Assembly: GCF_031880315.1 (NCBI RefSeq)
Contig: NZ_CP134771.1
Coordinates: forward strand, 930,001-994,000
Reading direction: 5' to 3'
DNA from: Pseudomonas baltica
Lineage (GTDB): Bacteria > Pseudomonadota > Gammaproteobacteria > Pseudomonadales > Pseudomonadaceae
DNA: 64,000 bases
This document shows positions 1 through 7,562 of the stretch, in pieces (the first letter of the stretch is position 1; every line of letters starts with the position of its first letter). A model generated the notes under the pieces. That model searched no databases, was not told where the DNA came from, and worked only from the letters and a program-made list of their open reading frames with translations. The position numbers were made by a program, and so were the translations under genes.

Positions 1-1
1 C

Positions 2-331
2 ATTGGCCACGTTACCAGCGCTGCTGAAGAAATCGCCAAGGCAGTGCCCGGTGCCCAGGTCGTCAAGGCCTTCAACACCTTGTTCGCTCAGGTACTGGCC
101 GACGGGCCGCTGTTCGCTGACAACCAGCGCGGCAGCGTATTCGTTGCCAGTGACAGCGAACGCGCCAAACAAACCGCCGTTTCGTTGGCCCGCAGCCTGG
201 GCTGGAACACAGTAGACGCCGGTGGCCTGGTCAATGCGCGTTATCTGGAGCCGCTGGCTGGTTTCAACATCTATCTCGGTTACGGCGCAGGCCTGGGCAC
301 TTCGCTCGCCCCCGTCTGGCTGAACAAGTAA
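2..331 (+). CDS. NADP-dependent reductase-like protein, C-terminal part (5' truncated by window)
   Basis: The frame is open from the first bases of the window to the TAA at 329-331, so only about 109 C-terminal residues are present. The visible part has the pattern of the NADPH-dependent F420-reductase/NADP oxidoreductase family: 'VVKAFNTLFAQ', then 'VFVASDSERAKQTAVSLA' and a C-terminal 'LEPLAGFNIYLGYGAGLG'. In this family the piece follows the Rossmann nucleotide-binding domain, which lies outside the window. It is followed after 20 bases by the dioxygenase gene and probably shares its transcript. The family call rests on the C-terminal half alone; the substrate is unknown. Confidence 0.7.
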   Translation: MGHVTSAAEEIAKAVPGAQVVKAFNTLFAQVLADGPLFADNQRGSVFVASDSERAKQTAVSLARSLGWNTVDAGGLVNARYLEPLAGFNIYLGYGAGLGTSLAPVWLNK

Positions 332-351
332 CTCAACCCGGAGTCAACGCC

Positions 352-1185
352 ATGAACACGTCGTTCCCCCTGCTGTTTGTGTCTCATGGTGCTCCCATGT
401 TTGCAATCGAGCCCGGTCTGGCTGGTAAACATCTGGCCGAGCTCGGTCGCGAACTGCCGCGACCCGACGCGATCGTCATCCTCTCTCCGCACTGGATGAC
501 TCGCGACGAAGTCAGCGTTACCGCGAGCACCGCACCATCCACCATTCACGATTTCGGCGGTTTCCCCGACGCCCTTTACCAGATTCAATACCCGGCGCCG
601 GGCTCACCGGCACTGGCGGCGCAGATCGTCGACATGCTTCACACGGCCGGCTGGAAATCCAGCCTGAACGTCAATCGCGGTTTGGATCACGGTGCCTGGG
701 TGCCGCTGCTGTATCTGGCGCCTGAGGCTGATATTCCCGTAGTGCAAGTGTCGATGCCCGCTACGCTCGATACGCGTGAAGCATGGAAATTAGGCCAGGC
801 ACTCAAGCCTTTGCGGGACATGAACGTTCTGATCATTGCGTCCGGCAGCCTGACCCACAACTTGTACGAGTTCCGCGGTGCGACGCCCCACGGCGCCCAA
901 TACGTCAAGGATTTTGCAGCCTGGACCGCAAAAACCCTCGCCGCAGGCAACCTCGATCAACTGCTGGACTACAAGCAATACGCCCCCTCGGCTGAGCGTG
1001 CTCATCCAACGGATGAGCACTACTTACCGCTGTTCATCGCGCTCGGCGCTGCGGGCGAGGACTATCAGACACGCGTCCTTGAAGGCGGCGTGACCTACGG
1101 TGTCCTGGCGATGGACAGCTACTTATTCTCCTCGGCCGGCGCCGCGCCCGTCGAGTCGGCTCAACCTGCACAAGGCGGTAATTGA
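352..1185 (+). CDS. DODA-type class III extradiol ring-cleavage dioxygenase
   Basis: A 277-residue protein of the LigB/DODA (YgiD-like) family, cytosolic non-haem iron or zinc enzymes that open catechol-type rings. Visible conserved histidines are His12 in 'VSHGAPMF', His47 in 'SPHWM', His113 in 'GLDHGAWVPL' and His169 in 'SLTHN', which match the metal-binding and catalytic positions of the family. Length is normal (about 260-280). The start is supported by 'CGGAG' about 10 bases before the ATG at 352. It sits between a reductase and a serine hydrolase whose ATG follows its stop by two bases, suggesting a three-gene operon. The substrate (DOPA-like or other catechol) cannot be told from sequence. 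Confidence 0.88.
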   Translation: MNTSFPLLFVSHGAPMFAIEPGLAGKHLAELGRELPRPDAIVILSPHWMTRDEVSVTASTAPSTIHDFGGFPDALYQIQYPAPGSPALAAQIVDMLHTAGWKSSLNVNRGLDHGAWVPLLYLAPEADIPVVQVSMPATLDTREAWKLGQALKPLRDMNVLIIASGSLTHNLYEFRGATPHGAQYVKDFAAWTAKTLAAGNLDQLLDYKQYAPSAERAHPTDEHYLPLFIALGAAGEDYQTRVLEGGVTYGVLAMDSYLFSSAGAAPVESAQPAQGGN

Positions 1186-1187
1186 TC

Positions 1188-1859
1188 ATGGCTAATATCA
1201 CTTTCTCGGAGCCCGCTCGCGAGCAGGAATCCGGCATCTTCTTCCGCAAGGCTTGCAACACCTCGAGCCCCAAGGCGCGTTTGCTGCTGCTCCATGGCGT
1301 GGGCTCCAATGAAGCCAACCTGGCCTCGCTGGCGGCCTCGCTGCCTGACGATATCGAAGTCCTGCTGCTGCGCGGTCCGCTGCAGGTGGGCCCCCAGGGC
1401 TTCGCGTGGTATCAGGTCAACTTCACCAGCAACGGCCCATCGTTCAGCTATGAGCAAGCCGAAGGCAGCCGCAAGCTGCTGCAAACCTTCATCGAAGCGT
1501 TGCCCAAACTGCCAACCGTGATCGCCGGCTTCAGCCAGGGCGGCATCATGAGTTCGAGCATCGGCGTCACCGAGCCGGAGCTGGTCAAGGGGTTTGCCTT
1601 GTTGAGTGGCCGCATGCTGCGCGAGATCGAACCGCAGATCGCTTCTGCGGAGCGCTTGAAGTCGACCTCAGCGTTTATCGCCCACGGCCAGCGCGATGGT
1701 GTATTGCCGATCGATTGGGCCAAGGAAGCCGATGCCTGGCTGGACCGGATTGGCGTTGCCCACGAGACCCATCACTACGATATGGCTCACGAAATCACCG
1801 GTGACGAACTGGCCGACTTTTCCAGGTGGCTGACCAAAACGTTGCTGCTGGCCGACTGA
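1188..1859 (+). CDS. Alpha/beta hydrolase, phospholipase/carboxylesterase family
   Basis: A 223-residue serine hydrolase of the phospholipase/carboxylesterase (acyl-protein thioesterase-like) family. The oxyanion-hole motif 'LLLLHGVGSNE' is near residue 35, the nucleophile elbow 'GFSQGG' puts Ser116 at the active site, and Asp170 ('HGQRDGVLP') and His201 ('MAHE') complete the triad. The ATG at 1188 is preferred over the in-frame TTG at 1182, which overlaps the upstream stop. The gene follows the dioxygenase almost without spacing, so it may hydrolyse an ester or ring-cleavage product made by its neighbours; that role is inference. Confidence 0.88.
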   Translation: MANITFSEPAREQESGIFFRKACNTSSPKARLLLLHGVGSNEANLASLAASLPDDIEVLLLRGPLQVGPQGFAWYQVNFTSNGPSFSYEQAEGSRKLLQTFIEALPKLPTVIAGFSQGGIMSSSIGVTEPELVKGFALLSGRMLREIEPQIASAERLKSTSAFIAHGQRDGVLPIDWAKEADAWLDRIGVAHETHHYDMAHEITGDELADFSRWLTKTLLLAD

Positions 1860-1878
1860 ACAAAACACTCTCGCACGA

Positions 1879-1907
1879 ATGCCGGACACTCAAGTGCCGG
1901 CATTTTT
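1879..1907. terminator. Intrinsic terminator after the hydrolase gene
   Basis: A ten-pair stem (left arm 'ATGCCGG' then CAC with one bulged A, loop TCAA, right arm 'GTGCCGGCAT') runs into a TTTTT tract at 1903-1907, twenty bases after the hydrolase stop. It lies between convergent genes and ends the plus-strand operon. Confidence 0.8.
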
Positions 1908-1917
1908 GCGTGAATGT

Positions 1918-2865
1918 TCAGCCAAGCCGCTTAGCCATGAAGTCGACGAAGGCCTTGATCTTCGGCAGCGGCTGGCGACTCCAGGGCCAAAGAATGCTGA
2001 AGGTCCGATAGTCACGCACGTACGCTTCGAGCACCGGCACCAATCGTCCTGTGGCGACGGCCTCCTCAACGGAAAAGTCAGGCAGACAGGCGATCCCCAG
2101 CCCCGCCTCGGCCATCGCCAACAGCGGTTCGATCGCGTTGGCGGTAGCCGATCGGGGGACGTCCGGCATGCCTTCTTGATCGTTTGTCACGAGTGGCCAT
2201 GGGTCCAGCTTGCCACTGCTCGGGTAGCGATAGCGTAGGCAGGAGTGGGCACTCAGGTCGCTGGGTTGATCCGGCACACCGTGCCTGGCCAGGTAGGTGG
2301 GCGAGGCGAGCAAGCGGTGGCTGTATCCGTTGAGCTTGCGCATGACTAGCCGGGAGTCTTCGACATCGCCGATGCGCATCACTGCATCGAACCCCTCCTC
2401 AATGACATTGACCAGTCGGTCGCTGAATTCCAATTCAAGCTCCACGTCGGGGTACGCCTGCTGAAAAGCGATCAGATGCGGCATGAGATTGGTGCCCAGT
2501 TGCGGCAGCCCCACCCGCAGTTTGCCTTGCGGCTTGCCTGCGGCCAGGGTCAGTTCATTTCTGGCGACCTCGTATTCGGCAAATATTCGATTACATCGTT
2601 CAAGGAACAAACCACCCTCGGCAGTGAGCGTGATCGCCCGCGTGGAGCGGTGAAACAAGCGCACCCCCAAGTCTGCCTCCAGCCGTGCGACGGCTTTACC
2701 GACCGCCGAAGCAGACAGCCCGATGCGCCTTCCGGCCTCGGTAAAACTGCGGGTGTGCGCGGCGAGTACGAATGTGCCGAGTGCTCCGAAATGATCCATG
2801 GGGTACACCAGCCGAGAATTGGATTCCTGAATGTTCGGAATTGTATCCTGTTTTTCTCTTGGCAT
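1918..2865 (-). CDS. LysR-family transcriptional regulator
   Basis: A LysR-type regulator of about 315 residues: N-terminal winged helix ('LGALGTFVLAAHTRSFTEAG' region with 'LGVRLFHRSTR') and a periplasmic-binding-like effector domain. The frame stays open upstream to 3027, but the ATG at 2865 has a good ribosome site ('AAGGAG' three bases upstream, slightly short). The ATG at 2799, at the usual LysR N-terminus, is the alternative and would give 293 residues. It is divergent from the monooxygenase operon starting at 2944 and is the obvious candidate regulator of it. The C-terminus faces the terminator at 1879-1907. Confidence 0.85.
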   Translation of the reverse strand: MPREKQDTIPNIQESNSRLVYPMDHFGALGTFVLAAHTRSFTEAGRRIGLSASAVGKAVARLEADLGVRLFHRSTRAITLTAEGGLFLERCNRIFAEYEVARNELTLAAGKPQGKLRVGLPQLGTNLMPHLIAFQQAYPDVELELEFSDRLVNVIEEGFDAVMRIGDVEDSRLVMRKLNGYSHRLLASPTYLARHGVPDQPSDLSAHSCLRYRYPSSGKLDPWPLVTNDQEGMPDVPRSATANAIEPLLAMAEAGLGIACLPDFSVEEAVATGRLVPVLEAYVRDYRTFSILWPWSRQPLPKIKAFVDFMAKRLG

Positions 2866-2943
2866 GATCTCCTTATAGTTGACCTCATCCAGAAGCACCT
2901 TTGTCGGCGGACTGATCCAATCCGGCCCTGTATGAGGATTGTC

Positions 2944-3960
2944 ATGAATACCAATGCGTCCCTGCCCCCTCTTAGCCCTGAATTGATGGCGCACCGTGGC
3001 TACTCGCGGGTTTTTCAGCCAGGCCATCTGACTTTCGGTTTTATTGCCCCCCTGGAAAGTTACCCTGACAGCCCTGGCCCGACGCTAGAAGACCATGCGC
3101 TGATGGCGCAAAAAGTTGACGAGGCCAACTTCGCCGCGATTTGGCTGCGCGATGTACCGTTCTACGATCCCAACTTCGGTGACGTCGGGCAAATACTCGA
3201 CCCCTTGGTGTACGCCGGCTACCTGGCTGCCGTCACCCAGCGCATCACCATCGGCACCGCCGGGATCGTCTTGCCACTGCGCGACCCGCTCATCGTCGCC
3301 AAACAGGCCGCCAGCATCGATCAACTGCTCGGTGGGCGGTTCATCCTTGGCCTGGCAACCGGAGACCGTCCCGTGGAGTACCCGGCGTTCGGCCTCGAGT
3401 TCGAGAACCGCGCCGAACGCTTTCGTGATGCGCTGGCGATGGTGCGCGCAGCCACGGAAGAAAACTGGGCCACCCATGCGTCGAAATTCTATGGCCGCCT
3501 CGACGGCTCCCTCGACTTGGTCCCCAAACCTGCCGCTTCACGCCTACCGACCCTTGTCATTGGTCAATCGGGCCAGTCGCTGGAGTGGATCGGTGAGCAA
3601 ACCGACGGCATCTTGTCCTACATCTCCAACCCGGCACTCCTCCCCCAGATCATCGAACGCTGGCGTGCGGCCTGTGGTGGCAATGGCTTCAAGCCTTACG
3701 GGTACGGCACCTTGTTCGACCTGGCCAAGGACCCCGACCTCCCGGTACAACCGGGCCGCGTGTTGCGCGCCGGGCGCAATGCACTGATCGAACTGTGGAA
3801 GCGCCAGCAGGACCAAGGCGTCAACCATGTCGCCCTGCATTTCAAGCCGCAACGCCGCCATGCTTCGGAGGTCATCGACGAGCTCGGTGAATACGTGTTG
3901 CCGCACTTCCCAAGCCTGACCTCAACTTCTGCCAGATTACGTACGGAGCAGCCCGCATGA
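2944..3960 (+). CDS. Luciferase-like (LLM class) flavin-dependent oxidoreductase
   Basis: A 338-residue bacterial-luciferase-fold monooxygenase, expected to use reduced FMN and O2. The TIM-barrel hallmarks are 'TFGFIAPLE' near the N-terminus, 'ERITIGTAG'-type 'QRITIGTAGIVLPLRDP' and 'GGRFILGLATGDRP'. The start at 2944 has GAGGA upstream at good spacing; the longer open frame back to 2476 overlaps the divergent LysR gene and is not coding. Its stop overlaps the next ATG (ATGA at 3957). The last residues before 3960 are low-complexity Ser/Thr. First gene of a five-gene operon in which a second LLM protein is encoded at 5612. Substrate unknown. Confidence 0.87.
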   Translation: MNTNASLPPLSPELMAHRGYSRVFQPGHLTFGFIAPLESYPDSPGPTLEDHALMAQKVDEANFAAIWLRDVPFYDPNFGDVGQILDPLVYAGYLAAVTQRITIGTAGIVLPLRDPLIVAKQAASIDQLLGGRFILGLATGDRPVEYPAFGLEFENRAERFRDALAMVRAATEENWATHASKFYGRLDGSLDLVPKPAASRLPTLVIGQSGQSLEWIGEQTDGILSYISNPALLPQIIERWRAACGGNGFKPYGYGTLFDLAKDPDLPVQPGRVLRAGRNALIELWKRQQDQGVNHVALHFKPQRRHASEVIDELGEYVLPHFPSLTSTSARLRTEQPA

Positions 3961-4757
3961 AACATGCCCTCCATCATATGGACTTCATTTTCCAGACCCG
4001 CCTGGGGACCTACCCTCTGCAGGCACAATGCGAAATGCTGGTCGAGACTGGCTACCAAGGCATGACCATGTCAGCCTGGAGCAAGGATCTCGCCGCCATT
4101 CCTGACATCAAGACGCAGTGGGGGCTCGATGTCGGTGCGGTCTATCTGATCTATCGCGAGGGCCTCGAGGCGTTCGTCCTCAGCATTTTCGAAAGCCTGG
4201 AGGGCTGCTCGACCATCGAGCTCGCGTTGCATTCAGGCGACACGGTGACCGACCTCGATCGCCGTATGCTTGAACGACTGCTGCCGATCTGCGAGCGCCG
4301 CAACCTGCAGATCGCCCTGTATCCCCATGCACGCTACGGCCTGCAGACCACCACCGAAGCCGTTGCCCTGTGTGAGCAATTCGACCATCCGCGCCTGGGT
4401 ATCGTTTTCCATGGCTACCACTGGTACGCCAACCAGGAAAAACACCTGGAGCAACGACTCGATGCCGTGTGGCCTTGGCTGCGCAACGTGAACATCGCCG
4501 GCAGCCGCCTATCGCCACTGGGCTGGGGTGGTCTGGCGACCATCGAGCCTCTGGATGAAGGCGAAATGGATAACTTCGTACTCCTGGGGGCCCTGCGACG
4601 CCGAGGCTTCGAGGGTCGCGTGGGCGTGCTGGGCTGGGAAAGCATGGGCGGTGACGTGTACGGCAATCTGCGTCGTTCGATGACCGCCTTCCGCTCCATG
4701 GAACAGCGCCTGGCGGCCCATCCAGAGTGGGCCGTGCTCGACCCACTGCCCTACTGA
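3957..4757 (+). CDS. Sugar-phosphate isomerase/epimerase-like TIM-barrel protein (first of a pair)
   Basis: A 266-residue xylose-isomerase-like TIM barrel. Likely metal-site positions are the 'IELALHSGD' strand (residues 88-95), 'LYPH' (121-124), 'GIVFHGYHWY' (148-157) and Glu228 in 'GVLGWE'. It is clearly paralogous to the next gene: both share 'FETQCAML/LQAQCEML', 'YHWYA.QE', 'GWGG.AT.EP' and 'RGEMDNF'-like blocks. The start overlaps the monooxygenase stop, with GGAG eight bases upstream, implying translational coupling. The family includes isomerases, epimerases, hydroxypyruvate isomerases and ring-opening enzymes, so the reaction is open. Confidence 0.82.
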   Translation: MKHALHHMDFIFQTRLGTYPLQAQCEMLVETGYQGMTMSAWSKDLAAIPDIKTQWGLDVGAVYLIYREGLEAFVLSIFESLEGCSTIELALHSGDTVTDLDRRMLERLLPICERRNLQIALYPHARYGLQTTTEAVALCEQFDHPRLGIVFHGYHWYANQEKHLEQRLDAVWPWLRNVNIAGSRLSPLGWGGLATIEPLDEGEMDNFVLLGALRRRGFEGRVGVLGWESMGGDVYGNLRRSMTAFRSMEQRLAAHPEWAVLDPLPY

Positions 4758-4772
4758 TCGCGAGGCCTTTCC

Positions 4773-5582
4773 ATGAATCACTGTGTCCATGCGCTCGACT
4801 CGTTTTTTTACTCGTCGATGGGCGTCTATGCCTTCGAGACCCAATGCGCGATGCTCGCCGACCTCGGCTACGATGGCATCACCGTTTCCGTCTGGGGCGG
4901 CACGCCTTTGACCGACCTGACCCTCTTGCCACAAGTCCGCGAACGCCACGGGCTCAAAGTCGAAGGGCTTTACCTGGTGCTGCATGAAGGCCGCAACGAC
5001 CACCTGCTGCGCAAGGTCGTCGAAACCGTCGAGGGCGTCGAACTGATCGAATTGGCCGTGCAGACCTCCATCAACGGTAACGCCGCGATCCTGCGTTTCA
5101 TTGAATCGTTGCTGCCGATCGCCGAGCGGCGCGGCTTGCGCATCGCCCTCTATCCGCACCTTCATCACGTGACACAGACCACCAGCCAAGTGGTGCAGAT
5201 CTGCGAACACTTCAACCACCCCCGTCTGGGCGCCTCTTTCAATGCCTACCACTGGTATGCCAGCCAGGAAGGCCAGCTTGAACAACGGCTGCAGGCGATG
5301 AAACCGTGGCTGATGCAGGTGGTGACTTCCGGCAGCGCGCTATCGCAACTGGGCTGGGGCGGTGCCGCCACCATGGAGCCGGTCGACCGCGGCGAAATGG
5401 ACAACTTTGCAGTGATCGACGCCCTGAACCGTGTCGGCTACACCGGCAGCATCGGTGTACTGGGTTGGGATTACGGCGGGGATATCTACCTCAAGCTGCA
5501 ACGTTGCCTCACGACCTTGCGAGACATTGACCGACGTCTGCAGGCGCATCCGACCTGGGCACCCTTACGCGCAGACGCCTGA
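4773..5582 (+). CDS. Sugar-phosphate isomerase/epimerase-like TIM-barrel protein (second of a pair)
   Basis: A 269-residue paralogue of the preceding gene. It keeps 'LYPH' (127-129), 'YHWY' (159-162) and 'GWGG', but the Glu that ends the first copy's 'GVLGWE' is Asp233 here ('GVLGWDYGGDIY'), a conservative change at a probable metal ligand. GAGG lies seven bases before the ATG. The two copies may form a heterodimer or act on successive intermediates; retention of both in one operon argues against simple redundancy, but this is inference. Confidence 0.82.
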   Translation: MNHCVHALDSFFYSSMGVYAFETQCAMLADLGYDGITVSVWGGTPLTDLTLLPQVRERHGLKVEGLYLVLHEGRNDHLLRKVVETVEGVELIELAVQTSINGNAAILRFIESLLPIAERRGLRIALYPHLHHVTQTTSQVVQICEHFNHPRLGASFNAYHWYASQEGQLEQRLQAMKPWLMQVVTSGSALSQLGWGGAATMEPVDRGEMDNFAVIDALNRVGYTGSIGVLGWDYGGDIYLKLQRCLTTLRDIDRRLQAHPTWAPLRADA

Positions 5583-5611
5583 CCTATCCACGTTTTCAGC
5601 GAGATTCTGTA

Positions 5612-6595
5612 ATGACTGCCTTATCCGTACTTGACTTGATGATGATCGGCGAAGGCAACACCTTCGCCAATACACTGAACGATGCCGTAGCGCTGGCCCA
5701 GCACGTCGAAGCGCACGGCTACAAACGCTACTGGGTCGCCGAGCACCACGATTTGCCGGGGATCGCTTCCAGCGCCACAACCTTGCTGATTCAACACCTG
5801 GCTGCGGCGACTACCACGTTGCGCGTCGGGTCCGGCGGCATCATGCTGCCCAACCACTCGCCGCTGGCCGTGGCCGAACAATTCGGCACGCTGGACACGC
5901 TGTTTCCCGGGCGCATTGACCTCGGCGTTGGACGTGCACCGGGCTCGGCCGGGGCCGCGATTCGCGCGTTGCGCGGGGATGCCACGGAACGCGATTTCGA
6001 GCAAGACGTGCAGCAACTGACCGGCTACCTCGCCGACGATGGCAGTCAGCCGGTCCGGGCAATTCCAGGCGATCACAGCCTACCGCTCTGGTTGCTGGGC
6101 TCGAGTCCGAACAGTGCAGACATGGCAGCGAGAAACGGCTTGCCCTACGCGTTCGCCTCGCATTTTGCCCCACGCTTTTTGATGCAAGCGATCGAGCACT
6201 ATCGATCGACCTTTCGTCCCTCAGCGGTGCTCGACAGGCCGTACGTGATCGCGGGTGCCAATGTCTTTGCGGCACCCGATCGCGCCGAGGCAGAGTTCCT
6301 GGCCAGCTCCCACCAGCACTGGGTCCACGATCTCTATAGCGGCAAGCCAGGGCCGCTGCCGCTGCCCACAGAAGGCTTCATGCGGGGATTGTCCGACTAC
6401 GAACGGCACAACCTGTTCCAGGCCATGTCCTGCACCGCCGTGGGCGATGTCGAAGACGTGGGTAACTGGCTTCGACAGTTCATTGCCACAACGCAGGCGG
6501 ACGAAGTCATCATCGACGCGCGGATTCATGACAGTCAGGCGCGCTGCCTTTCCTACCAACTCGCCGCCGAGTCGATTGGCGATCTGCTGGACTGA
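5612..6595 (+). CDS. LLM class flavin-dependent oxidoreductase (MsnO8-like)
   Basis: A 327-residue luciferase-like monooxygenase of a different subgroup from the gene at 2944. Typical features are the N-terminal 'SVLDL', 'YWVAEHHDLPGIASSAT', 'RVGSGGIMLPNHSPL', 'FPGRIDLGVGRAPG' and 'PLWLLGSSPNSADMAARNGLPYAFASHF'. These match the subgroup often annotated as MsnO8-type, with no defined substrate. It is 30 bases after the second TIM-barrel gene. A reduced-flavin supplier is not encoded in this operon. Confidence 0.87.
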   Translation: MTALSVLDLMMIGEGNTFANTLNDAVALAQHVEAHGYKRYWVAEHHDLPGIASSATTLLIQHLAAATTTLRVGSGGIMLPNHSPLAVAEQFGTLDTLFPGRIDLGVGRAPGSAGAAIRALRGDATERDFEQDVQQLTGYLADDGSQPVRAIPGDHSLPLWLLGSSPNSADMAARNGLPYAFASHFAPRFLMQAIEHYRSTFRPSAVLDRPYVIAGANVFAAPDRAEAEFLASSHQHWVHDLYSGKPGPLPLPTEGFMRGLSDYERHNLFQAMSCTAVGDVEDVGNWLRQFIATTQADEVIIDARIHDSQARCLSYQLAAESIGDLLD

Positions 6596-6610
6596 CGCGG
6601 CTCTTTACGT

Positions 6611-7003
6611 ATGGCTGATGAGGGTCTGAAGGTGTCACAGAATAATCCGCGTGACGACTCTAGAAGTGCGGCGCCGCTGACCGACCTGGACGCGCTGATA
6701 AAGGCTATCGCGCACCTCGCGAGGCGAGACATTCTCGAATGGCTCAAGCAGCCGCACAAGTATTTCCCGGAGCAACACCACGGGATGGAGCTTGGCGTCT
6801 GCTTGAGTGAGATCGCACGGCGTTGCGGACTGTCGCAATCAACGGTTTCAACGCATATGGCGCAATTGAAACGCGCGGGGCTGGTAGAGATGCAAAGCGC
6901 AGGGACTTTCCGTTTCTTCAAACGTAATGAGGCGGCAATCACGTTGTTTTTGCAAAGCCTGGCACAGCATCTGGAGGCATCAGCACCCGATAATGACCGT
7001 TAG
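6611..7003 (+). CDS. ArsR-type winged-helix regulator
   Basis: A 130-residue single-domain regulator. The N-terminal third is polar; then comes a winged helix: 'LDALIKAIAHLARRDILEWL', recognition helix 'CGLSQSTVSTHMAQLKRAGLV' region and a wing 'GTFRFFKRNE'. No cysteine cluster for a metal is seen beyond isolated Cys residues, so a small-molecule or autonomous repressor role is more likely than metal sensing. The gap to the upstream monooxygenase is only 15 bases, so it is probably co-transcribed and may repress its own operon, alongside the divergent LysR. Confidence 0.8.
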   Translation: MADEGLKVSQNNPRDDSRSAAPLTDLDALIKAIAHLARRDILEWLKQPHKYFPEQHHGMELGVCLSEIARRCGLSQSTVSTHMAQLKRAGLVEMQSAGTFRFFKRNEAAITLFLQSLAQHLEASAPDNDR

Positions 7004-7090
7004 CGGTCAGCAGCGCGATCACCGCTTGCCCCCCTCTTCGTCAAAGGTAGCTGCGCGTGGCTGGATATACTGCCCTGCGGTAGATGTGTA

Positions 7091-7124
7091 GACTCCCCCG
7101 CCAGGTAACACGATAGGGGGTTCC
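7091..7124 (+). promoter_or_regulatory. G-tract candidate FrmR operator at the frmR translation start
   Basis: Two oppositely oriented five-base G tracts, 'GACTCCCCCG' (7091-7100) and 'CGATAGGGGG' (7111-7120), lie immediately before the frmR ATG. CsoR/RcnR/FrmR proteins bind AT-flanked G tracts of this kind, and the second tract overlaps the ribosome site. Autoregulation is inferred, not shown. Confidence 0.45.
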
Positions 7125-7400
7125 ATGCCGCACACACCAGAAGAGAAAAAACGTGTTCTTGCACGTATTCGCCGCGTCCGCGGACAACTGGACGCCTTGG
7201 AAACGGCGCTGACAGAAGGTGCTGAATGCGGTCCGGTGCTTCAGCAGATAGCCGCAATGCGTGGCGCCGTGAACGGCTTGATGGCAGGGGTGCTGGAGAG
7301 CCATCTGCGAGAAGAGTTCACCGGTCTGGATGACGCCACGCAGGCCCAAAAGTCTTCAATAGACGAAGTCATTTCCTTGATCAGGACTTATTTGAAGTAA
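7125..7400 (+). CDS. frmR: FrmR-type formaldehyde-responsive repressor (CsoR/RcnR family)
   Basis: A 91-residue all-helical repressor. Pro2, Cys35 ('[12 protein letters not shown]') and His60 ('[10 protein letters not shown]') are at the positions that define FrmR, where formaldehyde crosslinks Pro2 and Cys35; the ligand pattern of copper or nickel sensors is absent. Ribosome site AGGGGG is directly upstream. Unusually, no frmA or frmB follows. The nearest formaldehyde-type enzyme is the zinc dehydrogenase at 10272, beyond a gene on the opposite strand, so the target is uncertain. Confidence 0.87.
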   Translation: MPHTPEEKKRVLARIRRVRGQLDALETALTEGAECGPVLQQIAAMRGAVNGLMAGVLESHLREEFTGLDDATQAQKSSIDEVISLIRTYLK

Positions 7401-7526
7401 CTTGCCGTAACGTGGATATTTACGGTGCGTCACTATTCAACTGGGCCTGCATCGCCTGATCGCCCATCCCATGCGTCTTGTTGCCAACGACAGTGTGTCG
7501 CCCTCAGAAGTATTCAACTGCGCGGC

Positions 7527-7553
7527 GTAAGGAGGAGACCTGCTCCTCCTTAC
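7527..7553. terminator. Strong hairpin behind the PQQ dehydrogenase gene
   Basis: A perfect 11-bp stem (GTAAGGAGGAG / CTCCTCCTTAC) with a five-base loop lies ten bases past the stop of the minus-strand PQQ dehydrogenase gene. There is no T tract on either side, so it may stabilise the mRNA end or act with a factor rather than be a classical terminator. Confidence 0.5.
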
Positions 7554-7562
7554 GGTCACGCG

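Noticed and set aside
2476..2943. N-terminal extension of the first luciferase-like gene
   Set aside because: It overlaps the divergent LysR coding sequence and reads as its antisense; the ATG at 2944 has a good ribosome site and starts family homology soon after.
7405..7425. CCGTAA/TTACGG hairpin after frmR as a terminator
   Set aside because: Only six pairs and no T tract.
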